Assembly: GCA_020073105.1 (NCBI GenBank)
Contig: JAIQFW010000014.1
Coordinates: 1 to 36,377 of the forward strand
Reading direction: 5' to 3'
From: Terriglobia bacterium
Lineage (GTDB): Bacteria; Acidobacteriota; Terriglobia; Terriglobales; Acidobacteriaceae
Length of the DNA stretch: 36,377 nt
The notes beneath the pieces are model-generated. The model made no database searches, was not told the origin of the DNA, and worked only from the letters and a program-made list of their open reading frames with translations. Below, in pieces: positions 26,783 to 34,562 of the stretch (position 1 is its first letter; the number at the start of each line of letters is the position of its first letter). The position numbers and the translations under genes were made by a program.

Positions 26783-27427
26783 ATGTTCAGAACTTCCCCC
26801 AAACTGCTACACCGATTTGCGATTGTGACCGTGTTCGCTATCACCACCTGGACGGGCGCAGCAATGGCCCAGACCACCAACCCTGACGCTCCCGACCGTG
26901 AGGAAGAGGGGTCGATCCGGCAATACCTGACCAATCACCCGGAACAGGCGAAAGAACTTCATGAAAATCCGGCGCTCATCAACGACCCGGCCTGGCTGGC
27001 AAAGAACCCTAAGGTCGGGACGTTTATGGAGAAGCACCCCAACTTTAGGGAGGATGCTGCCAGGGACCCACAGAACTTCGTGGGGCGCAGCGAGCACGTT
27101 ACTCTTCAGCGTGACCATCACGCCCTGAACAACAGCGACAGATACCTGTCGAAGCACCCGGAGATGAAGCGGGAGCTTGCAGCCAACCCCAAGCTCATCG
27201 ATGATCCCGCATACCTGGCCAAGCACCCGGGGCTGGAGAAGGAGTTGAAGTCGCACCCTGAAATCCGGGAAGAGGCCATGCAGCATCCAGAGCGTTTCAA
27301 AGAGGCTGTGGAACGGAATGAGAAGTACAACCGCAACCACCAGCCCCGTTCAACTACGGGAACGCCCTCAACCACACGAACCCATTCAACCACAAAAACG
27401 CATTCAACCACAGGCGTGAAGAAGTAG
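26783..27427 (+). CDS. Exported protein with two 53-residue repeats and a Thr/Ser-rich tail
   Basis: The 214-residue protein starts at ATG 26783 with GGAGG 5 nt upstream. A signal peptide (FAIVTVFAITTWTGAAMAQ) leads into two ungapped repeats, residues 47-99 and 120-172, of the form YL..HPE...EL..NP.LI.DPA(W/Y)LAK.P......HP..RE.A...P..F. By eye 25 of 53 positions are identical. The repeats are charged and probably helical with regularly spaced His-Pro and Asn-Pro turns. A low-complexity tail (residues 190-211) repeats STT with Arg, His and Lys. I do not recognise a family. The strong terminator just downstream and strong ribosome binding site suggest a well-expressed single-gene unit. It is likely periplasmic or extracellular. 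Confidence 0.75.
   Translation: MFRTSPKLLHRFAIVTVFAITTWTGAAMAQTTNPDAPDREEEGSIRQYLTNHPEQAKELHENPALINDPAWLAKNPKVGTFMEKHPNFREDAARDPQNFVGRSEHVTLQRDHHALNNSDRYLSKHPEMKRELAANPKLIDDPAYLAKHPGLEKELKSHPEIREEAMQHPERFKEAVERNEKYNRNHQPRSTTGTPSTTRTHSTTKTHSTTGVKK
26921..27079 (+). repeat. Repeat unit 1 of the HP/NP-repeat protein
   Basis: Codes for residues 47-99 (QYLTNHPEQAKEL ... DPQNF). Its offset to unit 2 is 219 bp. The units are diverged at DNA level, so the duplication is old. Confidence 0.65.
27140..27298 (+). repeat. Repeat unit 2 of the HP/NP-repeat protein
   Basis: Codes for residues 120-172 (RYLSKHPEMKREL ... HPERF). It aligns to unit 1 without gaps. Confidence 0.65.
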
Positions 27428-27457
27428 ATCACGTGGTGGACAGTCTCTGAGATGTCG

Positions 27458-27513
27458 TCCATTCGATGGGCCGGAGCGAAACTCTCCTCGCCCATCGAAT
27501 GGATTTCTTTTTT
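27458..27513 (+). terminator. Strong rho-independent terminator
   Basis: TCCATTCGATGGGC (27458-27471) pairs perfectly with GCCCATCGAATGGA (27490-27503), a 14-bp stem. The 18-nt loop can form an inner GGAG/CTCC stem. The T-rich run TTTCTTTTTT (27504-27513) follows at once. It ends the repeat-protein gene 30 bp after its stop and is by far the best terminator in the window. Confidence 0.92.
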
Positions 27514-27874
27514 GCTTGTCACTCCTGATTGACGCCACAACCCGCGATCGGAGTTCCACATCCAGGTTGCGCTAAAGGGACATGTCTCGGCTTCCGCTTG
27601 GTCCAGGAACTGAAGTGTGCGTCGACGGCGGCGCACGGTCCCACGGGCTGCTCCGGCCACAGCCATTCACTTGAAAATGTTCCACTTACCCATCCCCGCT
27701 CCGTAGGACAAGTACCGCCCCTGCTGCGGACATTGGCCGGTTTGCCAAGCAAAGCTTGGTCTTCGGGCACCTACTCAGGGTGTTACCTGCAGTGCCAACC
27801 TACCCTTTCGGATGTTTTGCCTCGGTTTGTGTCTGAGTTCGCGGGGCAGGAAGCCGACGTTGGCCGGGAAAACA
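27514..27874. other. Intergenic leader region of the beta-helix lipoprotein gene (361 bp)
   Basis: After the terminator this stretch must contain the promoter of the next gene. A compact hairpin, CCAAGC-AAA-GCTTGG (27745-27759), lies 115 bp before the chosen start. I compared it mentally with cyclic-di-GMP, cobalamin and SAM riboswitch consensus and saw no match. No gene is called. Confidence 0.4.
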
Positions 27875-30800
27875 ATGACACTCCTCCGTACCTTTCGGCT
27901 CGCAGTAGGACTCGTCCTGAGCTTCTTGTGTGGCCTTCTTACCCTCGGGTGCAATGGACTTTCTTCGGGTCCGAGCGGCGGCGAAACGCCCTCAGCTACA
28001 TATAGCATCGCCGGGACGATCAGTCCCGCGGCCAGCGGCAGTGGGGCGACGGTCACTCTGAGCGGTGCGGCACAGGCAACAACCACAGCGGACGCCTCCG
28101 GCAACTATAGCTTCAAGGATCTTTCGAACGGTTCTTACACGGTGACACCCAGCAAAACGGGTTTCAACTTCAGTCCGTCCCGGCTGGACGCCACCGTGAA
28201 AGACGCCGATGCTACGGGGATGGATTTTGCGGTTTCTCCTGCCAACACCTGGAGCATTTCGGGGGCGATCAGTCCCGCGGCCGACGGTAGCGGAGCGACG
28301 GTCACTCTCAGTGGTGCGGCGGACGCCACGACTACGGCCGACGGATCAGGCAATTACCGTTTTGACGGAATCGCCAATGGCTCCTATACGGTGATCCCGA
28401 GCAAGGCCGGTGTCAGCTTCAATCCGCACAGCCTGTCGGCTGCAGTAAATGGGGCAGATGTCCGGGATTTGAACTTTAGCGCTGCCGCCGGTTGCAGCAG
28501 CGGCCATGGCAGTGCCGACTTCTATGTTAGTCCCAACGGTAATGATTCCTGGTCGGGAACCCTGGACTGTCCCAACCCCCAGAACAGCGATGGCCCGTTT
28601 GCTTCAGTGGCCAGAGCACAGCAAGCCGTACGCAGCATCATGGGGAATCGCAGCACGCCCGTCATCGTTATGGTACGTGAGGGGACCTATTACCTTCCTT
28701 TGAGCCCAACCAGCCCTGGAACATTGAATCTTACGGCTGCCGATTCCGGCACTTCTTCAGTACCGGTCACTTGGGAAAACTATCCCGATGAAGCCCCGGT
28801 CATCAGCGGCGGAGTACCCGTGGCCGGCTGGACCCATGTCGCCGGCAGCCTTTGGCAGGTTCCTCTCCCCGCGAACGTTCAACCCTTTGAATATCTCTTC
28901 TACAACGGAGAACGGCGCCTGCGTTCACGCCTGCAATCAGCCTCCGGGGTCGGGTATTACATGAAGGACGGTTCTTGCCTCTCCACCCAAACCGGAGAAG
29001 TCGTTAGTATCGGGTTGTGTAATGTAGGAACGTTTCTACGGATTGCATCGGAGATTGCGCCCACGGGAGTGAACTCCGCCTGCCCCCAGGTCAGCAACGA
29101 GGATGGAACGCAGTCCAAATGCCTGGATCGTTTTCAGTATGACCCCAATGATCCCATCACCACCTGGATCAATCTCAATCCGCCTGCCGGGAACCCGTGC
29201 AACGCCAGCCCGTCGGGTCAGTATCCGGTGGGAGATATCGAGCTGACGCTGTTCTCGGCGTGGACTGTGGACATAATGCGTGTAAGTTGTGTGGACACAG
29301 CCAAACATATCGTTTACTTAACAGGGGCGACGCGAGGGATCCCCAACGAATACGACTTCTTCGGGGTTACGGCAGGGCACCGCTACATGCTGGAAAACAG
29401 CAAGGACGCGTTCGATGCCGCGCAATCCGCTGGACAAACCGGGATCTGGTTCCTTGATCGTTCCACCTCTCCCTGGACGCTGAGCTACCTGGCCAACGCA
29501 GGAGAAGACCCGAATACGGACACGGTGGTGATTCCACAACTGGGAGGTGAGATTCCCGGTGACCCAGCCACGGATTACGTGGGAGCCAGCCTGATCTTTG
29601 CCACCAATCTCAGTAACGTAACCTTCAGCGGCCTCACCTTCGAGGTAGATAACTACATCCCTTCCTCCACCGGGTTCAACAATGACACGAATGAGGAATT
29701 TCCGGTGCCGCAAGCCATCGACTGTGACAGCTGCCAGAACGTGACCTTCGACGGGATCACGGTGCGGCACACATCAGGCTCCGCCATCCTGCTTGCCGGG
29801 ACCGGTGGGAATTCAGGTTCCCCGGCAGCTCACGACGTCGTCCAGAACTCGGCCTTCTACGATCTGGGGTCCAGTGGGGTTCGCATTGGACGGACCCCCT
29901 CTGGGGGCGACCGGCCGCAGTACGTACCGCAAGACATCATGGTGCAGAACAACCTTATCCAGGGATTCTCCAGAGTTTTCGCCGGCGGGGAGGGAATTGC
30001 CATGGGCAACGGTCACGATGTCACCTTCCTGCATAACGACATCAGTGATGGCTATCATGCCGGCGTTTCCATCTGCACACGGGGTTGCTACTCGTACCAG
30101 TGGTCGGCGAACGGCATCAACATCATCACAGAGTACAACCACATCTGGAATATCATGCAAGGCCTCACCTCCGATAGCGGAGCCTTGTACTACAACATCG
30201 GCTCACCGAGCGGGAGCGGACACGGCAACCGGATCCTCAACAACCTGGTTCACGACGTGAGTGACGCTTCGGTTATCGATGAGAATGGAATCGCTGGTTC
30301 CGGCTATGGCGGGCACGGCATCTACCTGGACATCCAATCGTCCGACGTAATCGTGGAGAACAACGTGGTCTATCGGGTGGCCGCGAGCGGGCTGGTGATG
30401 ACCCAAGGGCCAGCCCCAGGATACCCCGCGAATACGTTCAACAACAACATCGTAGCGTTTGCGCGCAAAGCAATGTTCCAGGAACAGGACCCCTGGCCGC
30501 AAGAGTGCACCAACACCCTGCGCGCCAATATCACTCACAACATCTTCTATTTCGACCGCCAAATTAACTTCCATGCGGTTTCCGGGTGCGCCGACTCATG
30601 CGGCATGGACTACAACAAATTTCAGAACTTTCAGGGCAACTTGTACTGGAGAACGGATGGAGGATTTGCCACCTACGACAAGGCGTTTTACGTCCTCACT
30701 AATCCTCCCCCACCCAACCAGGCGAGCACCTGTGGCCAGATCAACGACCCGAGCCTGTACACCATGTTCCCGTTCTCGGAATGGCAACACGGCGCGCCGC

Positions 30801-31036
30801 AGGTGAATGGAAAGCCGCTGCCAATGAATGAGGATCTCACGGGAACCGCATCGGTGGATCCGGGTTTTGGCAACAGCGGCGAAGCGAGTGATTTCCTGCT
30901 TTCGAATGCGCCGGTTGCAGGTTTTGGCTACAACGAGACCAACAACACCATAAACAATGCGGGACGCACGAATCCGGTCATCCAAGCGCCCGCCGTACCC
31001 GCCACCTTCCCAACCTACTCTTACTCCAGTTTCTAG
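27875..31036 (+). CDS. Large lipoprotein: two repeated beta-sandwich modules plus right-handed beta-helix
   Basis: The 1053-residue product starts at ATG 27875, giving a lipobox LTLGC with lipidated Cys26; an upstream ATG at 27812 would bury this signal. Residues about 43-125 and 126-208 are two near-copies of a carboxypeptidase-regulatory/SdrD-B-like module (SISPAA.GSGATVTLSGAA pattern, GNY.F, NGSYTV.PSK.G). Then DFYVSPNGNDSWSGT and GPFASVARAQQAVR open a parallel beta-helix typical of GH141-like, pectate-lyase-like and related proteins. Coil-type repeats follow (VTFDGITVRHTSGSAILLAG, MVQNNLIQGFS, NNVVYRVAASGLVM). It is probably a surface polysaccharide hydrolase or lyase; active-site residues cannot be assigned by eye. 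It is convergent with the next gene, 46 bp apart. The Shine-Dalgarno sequence is weak. Confidence 0.82.
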   Translation: MTLLRTFRLAVGLVLSFLCGLLTLGCNGLSSGPSGGETPSATYSIAGTISPAASGSGATVTLSGAAQATTTADASGNYSFKDLSNGSYTVTPSKTGFNFSPSRLDATVKDADATGMDFAVSPANTWSISGAISPAADGSGATVTLSGAADATTTADGSGNYRFDGIANGSYTVIPSKAGVSFNPHSLSAAVNGADVRDLNFSAAAGCSSGHGSADFYVSPNGNDSWSGTLDCPNPQNSDGPFASVARAQQAVRSIMGNRSTPVIVMVREGTYYLPLSPTSPGTLNLTAADSGTSSVPVTWENYPDEAPVISGGVPVAGWTHVAGSLWQVPLPANVQPFEYLFYNGERRLRSRLQSASGVGYYMKDGSCLSTQTGEVVSIGLCNVGTFLRIASEIAPTGVNSACPQVSNEDGTQSKCLDRFQYDPNDPITTWINLNPPAGNPCNASPSGQYPVGDIELTLFSAWTVDIMRVSCVDTAKHIVYLTGATRGIPNEYDFFGVTAGHRYMLENSKDAFDAAQSAGQTGIWFLDRSTSPWTLSYLANAGEDPNTDTVVIPQLGGEIPGDPATDYVGASLIFATNLSNVTFSGLTFEVDNYIPSSTGFNNDTNEEFPVPQAIDCDSCQNVTFDGITVRHTSGSAILLAGTGGNSGSPAAHDVVQNSAFYDLGSSGVRIGRTPSGGDRPQYVPQDIMVQNNLIQGFSRVFAGGEGIAMGNGHDVTFLHNDISDGYHAGVSICTRGCYSYQWSANGINIITEYNHIWNIMQGLTSDSGALYYNIGSPSGSGHGNRILNNLVHDVSDASVIDENGIAGSGYGGHGIYLDIQSSDVIVENNVVYRVAASGLVMTQGPAPGYPANTFNNNIVAFARKAMFQEQDPWPQECTNTLRANITHNIFYFDRQINFHAVSGCADSCGMDYNKFQNFQGNLYWRTDGGFATYDKAFYVLTNPPPPNQASTCGQINDPSLYTMFPFSEWQHGAPQVNGKPLPMNEDLTGTASVDPGFGNSGEASDFLLSNAPVAGFGYNETNNTINNAGRTNPVIQAPAVPATFPTYSYSSF
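28001..28249 (+). repeat. 249-bp in-frame repeat, unit 1
   Basis: Codes for an 83-residue module beginning YSIAGTISPAASGSGATVTL. It shares long identical DNA blocks with unit 2 (for example GATCAGTCCCGCGGCC at 28018 and 28267). Confidence 0.8.
28250..28498 (+). repeat. 249-bp in-frame repeat, unit 2
   Basis: Codes for the second 83-residue module, beginning WSISGAISPAADGSGATVTL. It directly abuts unit 1, so an internal tandem duplication is clear. Confidence 0.8.
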
Positions 31037-31082
31037 CTTAAAGAGCCGACCCCGAGCAGCACCTTGGCTAAATTCGCACAGG

Positions 31083-32192
31083 TCATTGCAACGTCACCAG
31101 CACCTGAATCACGCCTTTGCCTTCCGCCAGTGGTTCAAGGGCCTTGCCCACCACCGCTCCGAGCATGCGGCTGCGGTCGGTGCCCTTCATAGCGTGACCT
31201 GGCGTGGAAGAAGAGACCAGGAGGTCTCCCGGCTCAATCGAGCCATTTTCGGTGCTCACTTTACACGGAACAATACCCACGATGGCCAAGGGCACTTCGT
31301 TGGCGGCGATTTCTTCCGCGGGATGGGTGGTCGCCAGCACGCCCGGTTTAGTAGAGTAGATGCCCGCCACCCGGGTCGAATAGGGTTCGGTGGCCAGCGT
31401 TAATTGCCGTCTTGCCATTACGTCGACGGCCAGGAGGTCCCCCGGTTCCTGCTGGTTCTTTCCCGGCGCGATGGCCACGGACTCGGCGAAATCAGCCCCG
31501 CCGGTCTGTGTGCCACCATCAAAGAACCCTTTTCCAGTCCCGTCAACCCGAAACTTGTGGGTCCCGTTTACCGCGCCGATAAGGATGTTGCCACCGGCCG
31601 TGTTGTCGAAATACCCGGCCGTCCCAGAAGAGCCGTTGGTGGTTCCGCTCACACCGATGCTCTTCGTCGATAGGCCCGCGACCCCGGCGCCCTGGGGTGC
31701 GAGAGTCGTTCCGCTGACTCCGTTCCCGGTTCCGCCGGTGCCGTTGAACAATCCGACAACTCCGTTCGCATTATTCCCGCTGCTGGCGTCGTTGACGCCT
31801 TCGACGCCAATTCCATCGGGACTGGCCGTAACACCCATGGTCCCCACGTTCGCTCCGGTGGTTGAAATGGCATCGCCATAGATTCCAATTCCCAACTTCC
31901 CACTACTCAGCCCGACGATCGCGAGTGGAAACGTATTTTGGGAGGTGGAGGTGTTACGGGCCAGAATCGCCTGCCCCGAGGCGCTGGAGGTCATGACGGT
32001 GAGCTTGGAACTTGCCTTTGACGTGCCGATGCCCACATTGCCATTATTCTGAATGATCAGAGAATCGCCTAACGTCTTGCTGCCGGTCCATACCGGTATG
32101 GTATTCGGAGTTCCCGATCCACCGACTTGGGCGGTTGCCGGCAGAATGAAAGACAAGATCGCTAGCCCAAAGCAAACACTCGTAGATTTCAT
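31083..32192 (-). CDS. Secreted tail-fibre-like protein with glycine-rich stalk
   Basis: The 369-residue product starts at ATG 32192 with GGCAGGGA upstream and a signal peptide (MKSTSVCFGLAILSFILPA, TAQ cleavage). Residues 30-66 (NTIPVWTGSKTLGDSLI, NGNVGIGT, SKLTV) have the head pattern seen in phage tail-fibre and collagen-like bacterial proteins. Residues about 100-195 repeat short G(I/V)xG units (GIGIYGDA, GIGVEGVN, GVVGLFN, GNGVSGTT, GAGVAGLS, SIGVSGTT), like a trimeric beta-stalk. A globular end (from about 231, GGADFAESVAIAPG) has GDLLAVDVMARRQL and GDLLVSSSTPGHAMKG, as in C-terminal domains of similar secreted proteins, some of them of the peptidase G2/S74 kind. I do not see a definite protease site. 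No phage genes are nearby. Confidence 0.7.
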   Translation of the reverse strand: MKSTSVCFGLAILSFILPATAQVGGSGTPNTIPVWTGSKTLGDSLIIQNNGNVGIGTSKASSKLTVMTSSASGQAILARNTSTSQNTFPLAIVGLSSGKLGIGIYGDAISTTGANVGTMGVTASPDGIGVEGVNDASSGNNANGVVGLFNGTGGTGNGVSGTTLAPQGAGVAGLSTKSIGVSGTTNGSSGTAGYFDNTAGGNILIGAVNGTHKFRVDGTGKGFFDGGTQTGGADFAESVAIAPGKNQQEPGDLLAVDVMARRQLTLATEPYSTRVAGIYSTKPGVLATTHPAEEIAANEVPLAIVGIVPCKVSTENGSIEPGDLLVSSSTPGHAMKGTDRSRMLGAVVGKALEPLAEGKGVIQVLVTLQ

Positions 32193-32616
32193 CGTAATCC
32201 CTGCCTCTCCAGTCGGGTTCCGGGCTGGTTGGCCTGCGCCGAAGTCTCAGTACAGTTCTCCAGCGGACGCAACGCCCGGTGCGCGTTTGGTGAAAGTCGC
32301 GTCTAAGACCAGTCTTTGGGGGAGGGAGCCACGTGGCAAGGCCACAACGCTTTGCCGTATGGCGACGGACAGTTTCGCTTCCGCCACCATCTATGTCAAG
32401 GAAAAACGATCATCCTCACCGGTCGTCACCGTGCGAGGCGCGAAAACCAGAGCTTGACAGCCTCGTCCGAGGCATAAGCCTCTCTTCTGTTTGCCAACCC
32501 GGGTGATTCCGTCTTGACTCCCGGAGCGAATCGCAGGACACTAGGGCAGCCGTTCCCCCCCGAACGGCTTGGGATGTCTTCAGAGATCGTCCTAGTGCCC
32601 CAACAAGGTGGAGATC
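32193..32616. other. Divergent intergenic region before the propeller pair (424 bp)
   Basis: This serves the minus-strand tail-fibre-like gene and the plus-strand propeller copy 1. It holds the duplicated promoter at 32514-32542. A second exact TTGACA occurs at 32454-32459, followed directly by the palindrome GCCTCG-TC-CGAGGC (32460-32473), but no -10 is at the right distance. GCCACGTGGC (32328-32337) is a 10-bp palindrome. No gene is called. Confidence 0.45.
32514..32542 (+). promoter_or_regulatory. Candidate promoter of propeller copy 1
   Basis: TTGACT (32514-32519) has 17 bp to GACACT (32537-32542). The -35 matches five of six bases while the -10 is poor. The block around it is almost identical before copy 2 (34427-34455), so conservation rather than consensus quality supports it. 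Confidence 0.4.
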
Positions 32617-34317
32617 ATGAGAATTGGTGCGTTTGCCGGTGTTGCTAGCCTGCTGCGTGGTGCCGTCAGTCTGCTCTTCCTCGTGCCGATGGCGGCAATG
32701 TGCCAGCTGAACGTTGTCACCTATCATTACGACAACTTCCGTACGGGACAAAACCTCCGCGAGGGGACACTCACTCCCGGCAAGGTGAACCAAAACACCT
32801 TTGGCAAGTTGTTTTCGCAACCGGTGGATGGTCAGATCTATGCCCAACCCCTGGAACTGCGGAATGTGCAGGTCCCCGGGAAAGGGCAGCACAACGTAGT
32901 GTACGTGGTCACGGAGCACGACAGCGCATACGCCTTCGATGCTGACAGTAATACCGGGAGCAACGCGAGCCCGCTTTGGCAGGACAGTTTTATTGATCCG
33001 GCGAACGGGATTACACCGATTCCCACTGTAGATACCGACACGCAAGCCATTTACCCGGAGATTGGTATCACCTCGACTCCGGTCATTGATCCCGGGAGCG
33101 GCACGCTGTATGTAGTGGCGGCGACGAAGGAGAGCGGCACCTATGTGCACCGGTTGCACGCGCTCGACGTGGCATCGGGGACGGAGAAATTCGGCGGGCC
33201 GGTGGTGATCCAGGCCACGGTCTCGGGCAACGGTTGGGGCTCGGTGGACGGCAAGATTTCGTTTGACCCGCTGCGCGAGCACCAACGTGCGGCGTTGTTA
33301 CTCTCCCGGGGCGTGGTGTACATCGCATGGGCTAGTCATGGAAAGGAAAAAAGTTACCCATATCACGGCTGGGTGATGGGCTACGACGCTGGGACCCTGG
33401 CACAAGTTGCGGTTTTCAATTCCACACCCAATGGCAAGCAAGGCGGCATCTGGTTAAGCGGTGGCGGCCTAGCAGAGGGTCCTCGTGGAGATTTGTTCAC
33501 TTTGACCGGCAACGGCACCTTCGACGCGGACGATGGTGGGGTCGATTACGGGGACAGCTTCCTCAAGCTGACACCGTCAAAAGGGCTGACGGTTACTGAC
33601 TATTTCACCCCGTTCAATCAGGAAGACTTGTCGAACCAGGATCAGGACTTGGGCTCCGGGGAACCGATGGTGCTGCCTGGGCCTAGCGCGGCCGCACCGC
33701 CACATCTGGCGGTGGGCGCCGGAAAAGAAGGAACCATCTACCTAATCGACCTGTCGCACATGGGAGGGTTCAACGACACTCAAAATCTAAACCTGCAGAC
33801 CATCGAGGACGCCCTGGGCGGGCGCGGAATGCATAACAGTCCTGCCTTTTGGCAGCAGAAACTGTATTTTTGTGCCAGCGCTGATGTGCTGCGAATTTTT
33901 CAGATGAGCGGAGGACTGATTTCCCCCACTCCCATCGCCACCTCCGTTCATGTCTTTCAGACCCCCGGTGCAACGCCGGTGATATCAGCGCGGGGTGCCT
34001 CAAGGGGAATCGTCTGGCTTTTGGAATACACTTCTGGAACTCAACAGGGGGTTGGGGGGCCGGGGGTCCTTTACGCCCTCGACCCAACCACTGCGGCCGA
34101 GCTCTACAACAGTAATCAGGCCGGGAGCCGCGACGTGCCCGGTCTTTCCCTGCATTTCAACACCCCGATGGTGGCCAACGGTAAGGTGTACGTGGGGACA
34201 GCCAACGAGTTAGATGTGTTCGGGCTGCTTTCGCAACCACATACCCAAGCTTTTCCGCCTCACCCGAACGGACTTGCCTCTAAATCGGTTGCACCTTCGC
34301 TCGGAGGCAAGAACTAG
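32617..34317 (+). CDS. Secreted PQQ-like beta-propeller protein, tandem copy 1
   Basis: The 566-residue product starts at ATG 32617 with AAGGTG 6 nt upstream; GTG 32608 is a weaker alternative. A signal peptide (LLRGAVSLLFLVPMAAMCQ) precedes a propeller with blades such as NVVYVVTEHDSAYAFDADS, GSGTLYVVAATKESGTYV and VANGKVYVGTANELDVFGLL. The core matches the protein at 4066-6117, including HYDNFRTGQN against RYDNGRTGQN and LWQDSFID. There is no ASPM/Hydin module; the end is a short Pro/His/Ser-rich tail (HTQAFPPHPNGLASK). No catalytic residues are recognised. A pyrrolo-quinoline-quinone-like fold is likely without evidence of cofactor binding. It is followed by a second copy with about 46 of 566 residues different by eye. 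Confidence 0.85.
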   Translation: MRIGAFAGVASLLRGAVSLLFLVPMAAMCQLNVVTYHYDNFRTGQNLREGTLTPGKVNQNTFGKLFSQPVDGQIYAQPLELRNVQVPGKGQHNVVYVVTEHDSAYAFDADSNTGSNASPLWQDSFIDPANGITPIPTVDTDTQAIYPEIGITSTPVIDPGSGTLYVVAATKESGTYVHRLHALDVASGTEKFGGPVVIQATVSGNGWGSVDGKISFDPLREHQRAALLLSRGVVYIAWASHGKEKSYPYHGWVMGYDAGTLAQVAVFNSTPNGKQGGIWLSGGGLAEGPRGDLFTLTGNGTFDADDGGVDYGDSFLKLTPSKGLTVTDYFTPFNQEDLSNQDQDLGSGEPMVLPGPSAAAPPHLAVGAGKEGTIYLIDLSHMGGFNDTQNLNLQTIEDALGGRGMHNSPAFWQQKLYFCASADVLRIFQMSGGLISPTPIATSVHVFQTPGATPVISARGASRGIVWLLEYTSGTQQGVGGPGVLYALDPTTAAELYNSNQAGSRDVPGLSLHFNTPMVANGKVYVGTANELDVFGLLSQPHTQAFPPHPNGLASKSVAPSLGGKN

Positions 34318-34345
34318 GGACCGACGGGCTACTCCCTATGTTCTT
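34309..34345 (+). terminator. Possible hairpin terminator over the stop codon of copy 1
   Basis: AAGAACTAGGGA (34309-34320) pairs with TCCCTATGTTCTT (34333-34345) with one bulge, a 12-bp stem including the TAG stop. No T-tract follows. The right arm is not kept after copy 2, so it is unique to copy 1. Confidence 0.3.
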
Positions 34346-34426
34346 GACAGGCCAACTGCCTGGGAAAATTCCTTCGGTCCTGATTCCGACCCGCGGCATT
34401 GGCGCCTCTTAGGGGATGAATTCGTC

Positions 34427-34455
34427 TTGACTCCCAGGGCGAATCGCAGGACACT
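34427..34455 (+). promoter_or_regulatory. Candidate promoter of propeller copy 2
   Basis: TTGACT (34427-34432), 17 bp, GACACT (34450-34455), the same arrangement as before copy 1. The downstream leader differs by the extra 33 nt. Confidence 0.4.
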
Positions 34456-34562
34456 AGGGCAGCCGTCCCCCCCGAAGGGCTTGGCATCTCTGAGTTTGAG
34501 TGTGGGCAAGTCTTCAGCGACCTAGCTTCAGAAATCGTCCCAGTGTCCCAAAGGTGAAGATC

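Larger units (their letters stand above)
32511..34324 (+). repeat. Large direct duplication, unit 1
   Basis: This 1814-bp unit covers promoter, leader and the whole gene of propeller copy 1. It matches 34424-36270 along its full length. The two units are separated by about 99 bp of weaker or no similarity. Confidence 0.92.

Noticed and set aside
27745-27759. Hairpin CCAAGC-AAA-GCTTGG as part of a cyclic-di-GMP riboswitch
   Set aside because: The flanks do not match the conserved riboswitch blocks that I know; left only as a simple hairpin.
27529-28005. 158-codon plus-strand open frame ahead of the beta-helix lipoprotein
   Set aside because: It overlaps the lipoprotein start in another frame and lacks a start signal; composition looks non-coding.
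32454-32473. TTGACA followed by GCCTCG-TC-CGAGGC as a promoter
   Set aside because: No -10 box at 16-18 bp; the conserved TTGACT site 60 bp downstream is a better candidate.
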